Assembly: GCF_000243415.2 (NCBI RefSeq)
Contig: NZ_KI912270.1
Span: forward strand, 3,596,001 to 3,660,000
Source: Mycolicibacterium tusciae JS617
Lineage (GTDB): Bacteria; Actinomycetota; Actinomycetes; Mycobacteriales; Mycobacteriaceae
Reading direction: 5' to 3'
DNA: 64,000 nucleotides
Below the pieces are notes generated by a model, which saw only the letters and a program-made list of their open reading frames with translations, did no database searches and was not told the DNA's origin. The position numbers and the translations under genes are program-made. Shown here in pieces: positions 8,295 to 16,017 of this stretch (position 1 is the stretch's first letter; the number at the start of each line of letters is the position of its first letter).

Positions 8295-10138
8295 CGGCGG
8301 CCTTGCTCCAGTGCGCGGATCAGACTGGCTGAATCCCACGGTCCCTTGTGTCGCTTGCCATTGACGAAGAACGTCGGCGTCGAGTTCAGATCCATCGCCT
8401 CGGCGTCCTGGGCATCGTCCTGGACGCGGTGCAGCGCCTTGGATGGATGCACCCGGATGTCCAGATCGAACTTCTCGAGATCCAGCCCGATTGCATTGGC
8501 ATAGCGGTAGATATCGGACCACTCCAAATCGTCCTGATGATCGAACAACTCTCTACCCATCTCAAAGTACTTGCCCTGGAAACCTGCGGCCTCGGCGGCG
8601 CGTGCCGCGTCGAAGGCGCGTGGATGCACCCGCTCCAACGGCAGATGGCGCCACACATAGCAAAGGTCGTCGCCGAAATGGTCTCGAACCTCATCGATTC
8701 CGCCGGTGGCACGGCCACAGAAGGGACATTCGTAGTCCCCGTACTCGACCAGCGTGAGCGGGGCATCGGGGTTACCGCGCAGGTGATCGCGTTCGGGATC
8801 GATGGCCCGAATGAGCTTGAGACCGATGGGTTCTGGCGGACTGACCAGATCGGTGATGTGAAAGATCGCCCATCCGAGAACGAGGGCGATGATTGACGCC
8901 GCGATGACGCCGATGCGCGCCTGGTCTTGCCGGGCGGGTTCGCTGATTGCGATGTCGACGATGAAAAGTGAAATGGTGAAGCCGATCCCGGAAAGCGCCG
9001 CGCCGCCTGCGACCCGGCGCAGCCGAAGCCCCGGTGCCAGCTCCCCGATACCGGTTCGGCTCATGAACCACGTCGCGCCGGTGATCCCGATGAACTTGCC
9101 GAGGACAAGGCCGGCGATGATGCCCCAAGTCAGCGGTGAGCGCGCCGCCGCGCTCAAGCTCGCCGCGTCGAGTCGAACCCCGGCGTTAACCAATGCGAAT
9201 GCCGGCAACACCAAGAACGAAACGTACGGCCCGAAATCGACCTGCAGGCGTTCGTTGATGGAAATCGATTGGCGCAGACGGCGGGTGGCCGCGCGGGCGT
9301 ATCGCGAGTTCGGCGACTGCCGAAATGCCCGGATCACCTCGACCGCGTCTTCGACCTGCCGACGCTCGGGAGCGAACACCGGGATGAGCAGTGCCAGCGC
9401 TACCCCGGCGAGCGTCGGATGGATACCCGACAGATACAGCGCGACCCACAGCGCGAAGCCCAGCAGGGCATACGCCGGCCCGCGGGCGGCAGGCAGAAAC
9501 CGCACCAGTGCGATTGCGATCAGCAGCAGCGCCGACACCGCCAGCGGCCCCACCCGCATCGCGTCGGAGTAGAACACCGCGATCGCGATCAGCGCGCCCA
9601 CGTCGTCGACGACAGCCAGCGTCAGCAGGAAGATACGCAGGCGCCCAGGGAATTTCGGTTTGATGATGGCCAGCGCCCCGACCAGGAAGGCGGTGTCGGT
9701 GGAAATCACCACACCCCAAGCTTGGGCATTCTCACCGGACGGGTTCAGCAACAGGAAGATGACCGCAGGCACCACCAGACCCGCGATCGCCGCGACGACG
9801 GGTACCGCGGCCCTCGACCGGTCGGTGAGCTCGCCGATCTTGAACTCGCGCGTGACTTCGAGCCCGACGATGAAGAAGAAGAACGTCATCAAGCCGTCGT
9901 TGATCAGATGCTTGACGGACATGTCGAAATGATGTTCGCCGAACGCCATGCCGACGTGGGTGTCCAGCAGACTCCAATAGCTCTCCGCCCAGGGCGAATT
10001 CGCCCAGACGATGGCGATGAGGGTGGACAGCAGAAGCAACGCCGCCGCAGCGTTCTCCCCAGGCTTCATCGCCTTGAGGTCGCGGTGAAACCGCATGGGT
10101 GACGGGCGGACGATGCGCGGTGCCGACTCGGACGTCAC
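8291..10138 (-). CDS. nhaA: NhaA Na+/H+ antiporter fused to a DsbA-like thioredoxin domain
   Basis: A 615-residue two-domain protein starting on GTG at 10138, overlapping the upstream GH76 stop (GTGA). Residues 20-430 are NhaA: MKPGENAAAALLLLSTL, HLINDGLMTFFFFIVGLEVTREF, the ion-binding segment STDTAFLVGALAI, LAVVDDVGALIAIAVFY with the paired aspartates, and GGAALSGIGFTISLFI. Residues about 450-615 are a thioredoxin-fold domain of the DsbA type with active site ECPFC around residue 470 and a cis-proline region NSTPTFFVNG. NhaA exchanges sodium for protons. The fused domain may act on the other side of the membrane as a redox partner, but its orientation cannot be proved from sequence. Such fusions are known in actinobacteria. 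Confidence 0.93.
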   Translation of the reverse strand: MTSESAPRIVRPSPMRFHRDLKAMKPGENAAAALLLLSTLIAIVWANSPWAESYWSLLDTHVGMAFGEHHFDMSVKHLINDGLMTFFFFIVGLEVTREFKIGELTDRSRAAVPVVAAIAGLVVPAVIFLLLNPSGENAQAWGVVISTDTAFLVGALAIIKPKFPGRLRIFLLTLAVVDDVGALIAIAVFYSDAMRVGPLAVSALLLIAIALVRFLPAARGPAYALLGFALWVALYLSGIHPTLAGVALALLIPVFAPERRQVEDAVEVIRAFRQSPNSRYARAATRRLRQSISINERLQVDFGPYVSFLVLPAFALVNAGVRLDAASLSAAARSPLTWGIIAGLVLGKFIGITGATWFMSRTGIGELAPGLRLRRVAGGAALSGIGFTISLFIVDIAISEPARQDQARIGVIAASIIALVLGWAIFHITDLVSPPEPIGLKLIRAIDPERDHLRGNPDAPLTLVEYGDYECPFCGRATGGIDEVRDHFGDDLCYVWRHLPLERVHPRAFDAARAAEAAGFQGKYFEMGRELFDHQDDLEWSDIYRYANAIGLDLEKFDLDIRVHPSKALHRVQDDAQDAEAMDLNSTPTFFVNGKRHKGPWDSASLIRALEQGRR

Positions 10139-11235
10139 GTGGCGGATACCGCGTGGGCCGCTTCCATCAGCATCCAGCCCGAAAGCTGCACGGACAGATC
10201 GCGTTCGGGTATTTCGGAGGCGTTGACCGCACCCTCGACGAATTCGGCCTCCTTGCCCGCAGCAGTGGGAATCTCGGCGGTGCGCTCCCAGAACGCGGCG
10301 AACAGCGGCAGACTGTCGACGGTCTGCCGGTTATCCCAGGCCGCCTCCGCGGAGGCCAGCACCAGCTTGCTCGCAGTGTCGCGGGCCTGTTCGTCGTCGT
10401 CGTCTTTGCGCGGCAGATCGGTGGCCACCAGGGCCAGGTAGCGCGCAAGGATTCCGTTGAACAGGCCGCCGTCGCCGCCGCCCGCGCCCCTGATGACGCC
10501 CTCGGGAGCCATGTTGTCGCGTACCGCCGCGACAAGGCGATGCACCCGCTTGGCGTGGTCGCCGTCCTCGGTGCGCACCGCGAGTTCGGTTTCCAGACCG
10601 AGCACCACGCCCTGACAGTAGGTGTACTGCGCCCGCACCATGGAGCCGCCCTTGAGCCCGTCGAACACCAGATGGGTCTCCGGATCGATGAGTGTTTCGT
10701 CGAGCCAGTCCGACATCTGCTGGGCCCGGCGCAGCCTGTCGTAACGCGCCAGGAAGATCGCCGCCGGACCGTTGGCAGGGGCGTTGAAGAACTGGTCCTG
10801 CTTGCGCCATGGGATGCCGCCGCCGTCCTCGGGCACCCATGCGTTGAGGAACTGCTCGGACAGCTTGTCGAGCGCGGTGGGCCGCTCGACACCGGCGAGC
10901 CGCCCGGCCCGTTCCAGGGCAATGGCCAGCCACGCCATGTCGTCGTAGTAGTCGTTGGTCCACCGCAGGTTGTTGCGCAGTCGGTGGCCGCGGATCTGGC
11001 GGGCGATTTTCTCCACACGTTCGGGCTGCGGGTCGCGCAGTTGCGCGTCGACCAGACAGTCCAACAGGTGGGCCTGCCACCAGTAATGCCACGTTCCGAA
11101 CATCCGGTATTTGCGCGCTGCCGGCCAGGCGACGACCCCCAGTTGTGTTCCCGGCACTGCCCACAGCTTTTTCAGATGCCGCTTGGCGATCGCGGCCTCT
11201 GCGCTGGCGGCGCGGTTGGCCCATAGCTGATCCAT
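10135..11235 (-). CDS. Glycoside hydrolase family 76 (alpha-1,6-mannanase-like) protein
   Basis: A 366-residue protein starting on ATG at 11235. The segment FGTWHYWWQAHLLDCLVDA and the double-aspartate motif NDYYDDMAWLAIAL are typical of GH76, where the DD pair carries catalysis of endo-alpha-1,6-mannan cleavage. PWRKQDQFFNAPANGPAAIFLAR also fits the family. There is no signal peptide, so the enzyme appears cytoplasmic. It matches Rv0365c in position and type. A link to turnover of lipomannan or another mannoside is inference. It overlaps the downstream nhaA-type gene by 4 bp, so the two are translationally coupled. No clear TANNNT hexamer sits next to its start. Confidence 0.88.
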   Translation of the reverse strand: MDQLWANRAASAEAAIAKRHLKKLWAVPGTQLGVVAWPAARKYRMFGTWHYWWQAHLLDCLVDAQLRDPQPERVEKIARQIRGHRLRNNLRWTNDYYDDMAWLAIALERAGRLAGVERPTALDKLSEQFLNAWVPEDGGGIPWRKQDQFFNAPANGPAAIFLARYDRLRRAQQMSDWLDETLIDPETHLVFDGLKGGSMVRAQYTYCQGVVLGLETELAVRTEDGDHAKRVHRLVAAVRDNMAPEGVIRGAGGGDGGLFNGILARYLALVATDLPRKDDDDEQARDTASKLVLASAEAAWDNRQTVDSLPLFAAFWERTAEIPTAAGKEAEFVEGAVNASEIPERDLSVQLSGWMLMEAAHAVSAT

Positions 11236-11250
11236 GGCTTTGATCCTGCC

Positions 11251-11892
11251 CTACCAGGCCGCCGAAATGTCCCCATGTCGAGCGATCCAGGCGTGCATCG
11301 CGATGCCGGCGGCGACTCCGGCATTGATGCTGCGGGTCGAGCCGAACTGGGCGATCGACACCGTGACGGTGGCACCCGCCCTGGCACCGTCGGTGATGCC
11401 CGGGCCCTCCTGACCGAAGATCAACAAACACTCCCTTGGCAGGCTGGTCTCCTCCAACGGAGCGGCGCCCGGCACGTTGTCGACAGCGACGACGGTCAGC
11501 TTTGCGTCGGCCGCGAATGCCAGCAGTTCGTCGGTGGTGTCGTGGTGACACAGCCGTTGGTACCGGTCGGTGACCATCGCGCCGCGACGGTTCCACCGGC
11601 GACGGCCCACGATGTGCACCGTGTCCACCGCGAACGCATTGGCCGTGCGCACCACCGCACCGATGTTGGCGTCGTTGCCGAAATTCTCGATCGCGACGTG
11701 CAGCGGATGCCTGCGGGTGTCGATGTCGGCGATGATCGCGTCGCGCGTCCAATACCTATATGCGTCAACGACGTTGCGGGTATCACCGTCGCGCAGCAGT
11801 GCGGGGTCGTAGCGGGGGTCGTCGGGGATCGGGCCCTGCCACGGGCCCACGCCGGGACTATCGCCCCATTCGGTCGGACCCGCGTCACTCAC
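11251..11892 (-). CDS. SpoU/TrmH-family RNA 2'-O-methyltransferase
   Basis: A 213-residue SPOUT-class methyltransferase with the three knot motifs in order: NFGNDANIGAVVRTANAF (motif 1), LLIFGQEGPGITDGA (motif 2) and STRSINAGVAAGIAMHAW (motif 3). These proteins transfer a methyl group from SAM to ribose of tRNA or rRNA; the exact target cannot be read from sequence. It corresponds to Rv0380c. It has an N-terminal extension of about 55 residues (DAGPTEWGDSPGVGPW...). Its start at 11892 overlaps the end of the upstream lipoprotein gene by 8 bp, so the two are in one transcription unit. It ends 15 bp before the start of the GH76 gene and probably extends that operon. Confidence 0.92.
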   Translation of the reverse strand: MSDAGPTEWGDSPGVGPWQGPIPDDPRYDPALLRDGDTRNVVDAYRYWTRDAIIADIDTRRHPLHVAIENFGNDANIGAVVRTANAFAVDTVHIVGRRRWNRRGAMVTDRYQRLCHHDTTDELLAFAADAKLTVVAVDNVPGAAPLEETSLPRECLLIFGQEGPGITDGARAGATVTVSIAQFGSTRSINAGVAAGIAMHAWIARHGDISAAW

Positions 11893-12823
11893 CTTCGGTA
11901 GTCCACAGTCCTGCGTGCGTGCCGATCACCGACAGCGTCGGATACAGCAGCGCGTCGTTGATATCCCCCTGTGTGCACAGCGTTACGCGCATGACGACGC
12001 CGTCGCGGGTGCTGTCGGGTAACACGAGGGTCGACGCACCGTAGACGTCACATGTGTGGCTCAGCCCCGGCGCGGGCAACGTCGGCGCCATCACGACCAT
12101 CGTGGGCCCCCCGCGACGCGTCGACTCGTCACGGTATTGCGCTGCCGGACCTGCGATCTCGAGCCCGAGCAGCATGTAGCCGCCGCCGGTGAACGCGTCG
12201 GGGTCACCGAGGGCGGCCGGGTCGAGCATGGAGCCGTCCGCGCGGAACGCGTCCACGCTGGTGGTCTTCAGGGAAAGCCCGGTGCCCTCGTCTTTGGTGG
12301 TTGGGAGTCCGACGGGAAACGCAGCGGCGTGGGACATCGTGGTACCCGGCATCCGATCACGGGTCGAATAGACGTAAACCCCGCGCACCTGGGACTGGTC
12401 GCGCTGCGGCCCGAGACATACCGTGCCCGCAAGCCTCCCGGGTGTCGGCACCGACAACGGTTGCACCCCAAGGTCCGACACATCACGACAGCCGCCGAGC
12501 GCGGGAGCCTCGAGCGGATGCGCCAGGGCGCCATAGAGCCCGAACCGCAGGTCCTTCGGGTCGGCGTGGGCGCCGTCACCCGCCGGTGACGCGTCGACGT
12601 CGATCAGCACGTTGTCGCCGTCGAACCGCAGATTCGACACCGAGATGTTCCAGCCCAGTAAGGCCAGGGATTCGCCGACCGCGGCGGTCTGCGCGGCGTA
12701 GGGGTCGACGGTGGCGTCGTCGCTCGAGCAGGCGGAGGCCACCAGGACGACCGCGGTAACCCCCGCGAGGACTGAACGTACGGACACTGAGCGCGACTTA
12801 CGTTCTATCTCGGCCCCGGCCAA
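11885..12823 (-). CDS. Lipoprotein, Rv0381c-like, unknown function
   Basis: A protein of up to 312 residues. The signal sequence VRSVLAGVTAVVLVASAC ends in a good lipobox (VASAC), so the mature protein is an exported lipoprotein. The ATG at 12823 gives a 12-residue cytoplasmic lead (MAGAEIERKSRS) and overlaps the upstream SDR by 26 bp; a GTG at 12787 would give the more usual short signal peptide, so the start is uncertain. After the lipobox come SSDDATVDPYAAQ and a beta-rich domain with several cysteines (GGCRDVSDLG, GTVCLGPQ, SHTCDVYGAS, VTLCTQGD), suggesting disulphides in the periplasm. No named family recognised. By position it matches Rv0381c. Confidence 0.8.
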   Translation of the reverse strand: MAGAEIERKSRSVSVRSVLAGVTAVVLVASACSSDDATVDPYAAQTAAVGESLALLGWNISVSNLRFDGDNVLIDVDASPAGDGAHADPKDLRFGLYGALAHPLEAPALGGCRDVSDLGVQPLSVPTPGRLAGTVCLGPQRDQSQVRGVYVYSTRDRMPGTTMSHAAAFPVGLPTTKDEGTGLSLKTTSVDAFRADGSMLDPAALGDPDAFTGGGYMLLGLEIAGPAAQYRDESTRRGGPTMVVMAPTLPAPGLSHTCDVYGASTLVLPDSTRDGVVMRVTLCTQGDINDALLYPTLSVIGTHAGLWTTEGE

Positions 12824-13586
12824 CGACTTTGGTCACGGCCCGCACCAGGCTCCGCGGCACCATGCGACCACCGGTGGTGAGTGCCTTGTACTGCAGGCCC
12901 GGCACGATCACCACCTTGTTCTTCTTGGCGCCGTTTCCTACATGGGCCATCGTTTCGCGCACCACGTCGTCCACCTCCAGCCAGAGAAACGATGGCGTGT
13001 TCGCCATGTCGATGCCCGCTCTTTCATGGAATTCGGTGTGCACGAACCCGGGGCACAGCGCATGCACGCCGACCCCGCTGCCACCCAGACCGTTGGCCAG
13101 TCCCTCGGAGAATGCGACGACCCACGCCTTGGAGGCCGAGTAGGTCGAACCACGTCCCGGCAACAGCCCGGCGACGCTGGCGACGTTGATCACGGTGCCT
13201 TCACCGGCCGCGAGCATCGGCGGCAACGCCGCGTGCGTGAGCGCCATGACCGCAGTGACGTTGACATCCAGCTGGGACTGCAGCATCGCGAGATCAGCCG
13301 TCCAGAACTCACCGGAGGTTCCGAAACCGGCGTTGTTCACCAGAACCCGCACCCCGGCGGCGAGCCGGTCGGCCACCTTCGAGCGGTCAGAGGCCTGCGC
13401 GAGATCGGCGACGAGTATCTCGACGCCTGCGCCCGCCTCGTCATGCAGTTCGGCGCCCAATGCCTCGAGCCGCTTGGCGTCGCGCGCCACGAGCACGAGG
13501 TCGTGGCCGTCCACGGCATACCTGCGGGCGAATCCCGCGCCCAGCCCGGACGTCGGTCCGGTGATCAGTGCAACAGGGCGTGACAT
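12798..13586 (-). CDS. Short-chain dehydrogenase/reductase
   Basis: A 262-residue SDR. The ATG at 13586 was chosen over a GTG at 13592 because a TAGCCT hexamer (13593-13598, minus strand) lies 6 nt upstream of it, the layout of a leaderless transcript. Motifs are TGPTSGLG for NAD(P), VLVNNAGFG, and the catalytic STYSASK. The C-terminal MVPRSLVRAVTKVVGRGRDR is basic and hydrophobic, as in the SDRs of this group that associate with membranes. Substrate unknown. In M. tuberculosis, as I recall, the gene next to ttfA here is pyrE (Rv0382c), which is not at this place. Confidence 0.9.
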   Translation of the reverse strand: MSRPVALITGPTSGLGAGFARRYAVDGHDLVLVARDAKRLEALGAELHDEAGAGVEILVADLAQASDRSKVADRLAAGVRVLVNNAGFGTSGEFWTADLAMLQSQLDVNVTAVMALTHAALPPMLAAGEGTVINVASVAGLLPGRGSTYSASKAWVVAFSEGLANGLGGSGVGVHALCPGFVHTEFHERAGIDMANTPSFLWLEVDDVVRETMAHVGNGAKKNKVVIVPGLQYKALTTGGRMVPRSLVRAVTKVVGRGRDRT

Positions 13587-13629
13587 GCACACAGGCTACT
13601 TCCCCGTGTCATCCGGCCGGGAAGCCTAC

Positions 13630-14463
13630 TTACCGCTGATAGTGCGGAGACTGCCGTCCGTTGCGCGACTGCGGCGGCGGGGGCGCCGCGGGGCGCCGCT
13701 GCTCGGGATGGGCGGGAGCCTGGGCATACCGGGCCGACGGCGTCTCAGCCCTGCCTGCCGGCACCTCGGAGCGCTCGGATCGTTGGGGGCCGGGCTTGAT
13801 CGGACGGCTCGGCGATCCGCTGCGACGGGCGACCGACTGGCCGACGGTGGCCTGCGACGTCGGTGGCAACACCCGAAGCAGGTCGTTGAACTGACGCACT
13901 GTGCGCAGGCCCTCATCCCATTGCGCCCGCGTGCTGGTGACCGGCATCGACACCAGCGTCCAGTGCTGTTCGTTCCACATGATCTCCGCGCAGTCCGGCG
14001 CGGTGTGAGCGAACGTCACCATCCGCCGGTCGCAGGCACGCCGAGCCGCGTCGAGATTGGTGGAGTACACCATCCGTGGACCGATCGCGCCGAGCAGCCA
14101 GATGTCGTTCTCCCGCGGCTCTTTGATTCCTTTGAGCCGCAGGTCGACGACGACGTTGGTGCCGACCTTGCGGTGCAGCGCGATGACGGTCGCCACGTCC
14201 TCGAGGTCGAAGATGAACACCGCCTCGCCACGGATCTGCCCGAGCACGACATTCTTGGCGTTGATATCGCCGACCGTGGACATCACGCCGCGCTTCCAGC
14301 GTTCCAGGATGTCGCTCGACTCGTGCTCGTAGTCGAAACCGTGCGATTTCGCCCACGACTTGCGGCGGCGACCCAGCCCACGTCGCCGATCGATGTCGAC
14401 ATATAGAAGCACCGCCGCACCCACGAAACAGAGCGCGGACAGCGTGAACCAGAGCGGGACCAT
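13630..14463 (-). CDS. ttfA: TtfA-like trehalose monomycolate transport accessory protein
   Basis: A 277-residue membrane-anchored protein. One N-terminal transmembrane segment (PLWFTLSALCFVGAAVLLYV) is followed by the cytoplasmic domain DIDRRRGLGRRRKSWAKSHGFDYE and a mixed alpha/beta domain (GEAVFIFDLEDVATVIALHRK, NVVVDLRLKG, AQWDEGLRTVRQFNDLL). The C-terminal 75 residues are Pro/Arg/Gln-rich and disordered. It corresponds to Rv0383c/MSMEG_0736, named TtfA, which works with the MmpL3 flippase in mycolate export to the outer membrane. A TAGGCT hexamer on the minus strand (14471-14476) lies 7 nt before the ATG, so leaderless transcription is likely. The 185 bp upstream, to the hydrolase stop, hold no gene I can see. 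Confidence 0.85.
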   Translation of the reverse strand: MVPLWFTLSALCFVGAAVLLYVDIDRRRGLGRRRKSWAKSHGFDYEHESSDILERWKRGVMSTVGDINAKNVVLGQIRGEAVFIFDLEDVATVIALHRKVGTNVVVDLRLKGIKEPRENDIWLLGAIGPRMVYSTNLDAARRACDRRMVTFAHTAPDCAEIMWNEQHWTLVSMPVTSTRAQWDEGLRTVRQFNDLLRVLPPTSQATVGQSVARRSGSPSRPIKPGPQRSERSEVPAGRAETPSARYAQAPAHPEQRRPAAPPPPQSRNGRQSPHYQR

Positions 14464-14648
14464 TACGCCTAGCCTACTTGCAGGTAGTCCTCATTTCCGA
14501 ACTCCAGCAGATCACAGGCTCGTCACATAGCGTCTATCCCTGTCGTACGGCAATTACCAGCGACTTCGGATCGCGGTCACGATCGACATGGCCGTCGCTG
14601 CGGCCCTAACGGGTTGATCGCACCGCAATGGCGCAGGTGATCAACCTG

Positions 14649-16007
14649 TTAAGCGCGCGGGAAGCTCGCCGCAGCGATGTCGAGGATCTCTGCGCGGTCC
14701 GCGGCCACGATGAAGCCCGCCTCGATCGTCCGATCCAGCGCTTCGGTGAAGCGGTCCAGGTAATCGCCGCGTCCGCCAGGATAGAGCCTGCGCACCGTGT
14801 CGTCGTCGAACATCTCCCCAGAGCCGAACAGGAACGACATGGGGCTCTCGTCGGGCGCGAGGCCCGAGGTTCGTGCCATCGGAACCTCGACCCAGGGTGT
14901 GCGTACTCCACCGCGGGCGAGTTCGTGCTCGTCGAGCACCAGCACCGGGATGTCCCCGTCGGTCAGGCAGATGGGGTTCGCGGTGGGTGCGGGCTCGCCG
15001 GTGTCTACCCATTGGTTCAGACGCGCGATGGCGGCCTGCAGCACGTAGTGGTGCTGGGGGGCGAAATTGATGCTGTACGAGAGGCTCGTCCCCATCAGTT
15101 CGTTCGTGGGTGCATACGCCGCGACAATGTCAGCGAGTGGCACCGAACCGTTGTCGATGAAGCCGACCCGGATCGTGTAATTGTCGGCGTGCGCGGTGCC
15201 GGGGATCTCCCAGACCCGCAGCCGTTCATTGTCGGGCCTGCGGGCGTGGTGATAGCCCAGCAGGTGACCGTCGACCAGATCGGTTTCGGTGATGATCGAA
15301 AGCACCGGGACCCGAAGGTCGTCCCGAAACGGTGCCGGACGTGACTCCTCGAGTGCGCTTCCGCCCGCGAGCGGGGCCGCGGGACCGAACCGCGAGTGCA
15401 CGAGGAAGCCGTCGAAGACTTCCACGTGAGGATCCACCTCGTTGACGTAGGTGGTCAAGAACATCGCTGACTGCGACTCCCCCACCGCGAGAATCGATTT
15501 CGGCTTCAGGCCACCGATAACTCCGACGGCACCGTCGCGGATCAGGTCACCGACCTGAGAGTAGATGTCATAGGAGAACTGATCGCCCGGATGAATGAGT
15601 TGCGAATAGCGTTGCCGATCCTGCGCTTTCAGTGACATATCGGCGCCGATCAGGTTGTCCCCACCCTCGACGCCGACGTGCTGTGCGGATACCGCGACGT
15701 AGGTATAGCCCGCTCGGGCTATCTCGCGGTGCGCCATGAACCAGACCGCGGGAGCATCGATGCCGCCGCTGACATTGAGCCATTCGACGATGACGGTGCC
15801 GTTGAATGCGGCGTCGTCGGTGGGCCGGCACACCACGATGCGGGTGGTGTAGTCGGCGCGGTCGTCGGTTGCATAGGACCCCTCGGTTATAAAGGACCGG
15901 GCCGTGCCCGAGACGACGAACTCCTCGGCGCCGTAACCCAGCGTGGCCAGGTCGTAGGCGCCGAGGAGCAGCTTCGGATTACCGGGAAGGGGCGAAACGG
16001 AGGTCAC
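14649..16007 (-). CDS. Alpha/beta-hydrolase domain protein downstream of clpB
   Basis: A protein of about 452 residues. The start is taken at the GTG at 16007, 10 bp after the clpB stop; the longer frame lies inside clpB and is a shadow. The nucleophile elbow is AVGESQSAMFL, and further conserved-looking pieces are VIVEWLNVSGGIDA, GYTYVAVSAQHVG, LSIITETDLVDG and a late histidine in IPGTAHADNYT. This is the large hydrolase family annotated as alpha/beta hydrolase domain-containing protein; the substrate is unknown. No signal peptide is evident. The short gap to clpB suggests co-transcription with the heat-shock disaggregase. Confidence 0.85.
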   Translation of the reverse strand: MTSVSPLPGNPKLLLGAYDLATLGYGAEEFVVSGTARSFITEGSYATDDRADYTTRIVVCRPTDDAAFNGTVIVEWLNVSGGIDAPAVWFMAHREIARAGYTYVAVSAQHVGVEGGDNLIGADMSLKAQDRQRYSQLIHPGDQFSYDIYSQVGDLIRDGAVGVIGGLKPKSILAVGESQSAMFLTTYVNEVDPHVEVFDGFLVHSRFGPAAPLAGGSALEESRPAPFRDDLRVPVLSIITETDLVDGHLLGYHHARRPDNERLRVWEIPGTAHADNYTIRVGFIDNGSVPLADIVAAYAPTNELMGTSLSYSINFAPQHHYVLQAAIARLNQWVDTGEPAPTANPICLTDGDIPVLVLDEHELARGGVRTPWVEVPMARTSGLAPDESPMSFLFGSGEMFDDDTVRRLYPGGRGDYLDRFTEALDRTIEAGFIVAADRAEILDIAAASFPRA

Positions 16008-16017
16008 CCCCGAAAAC

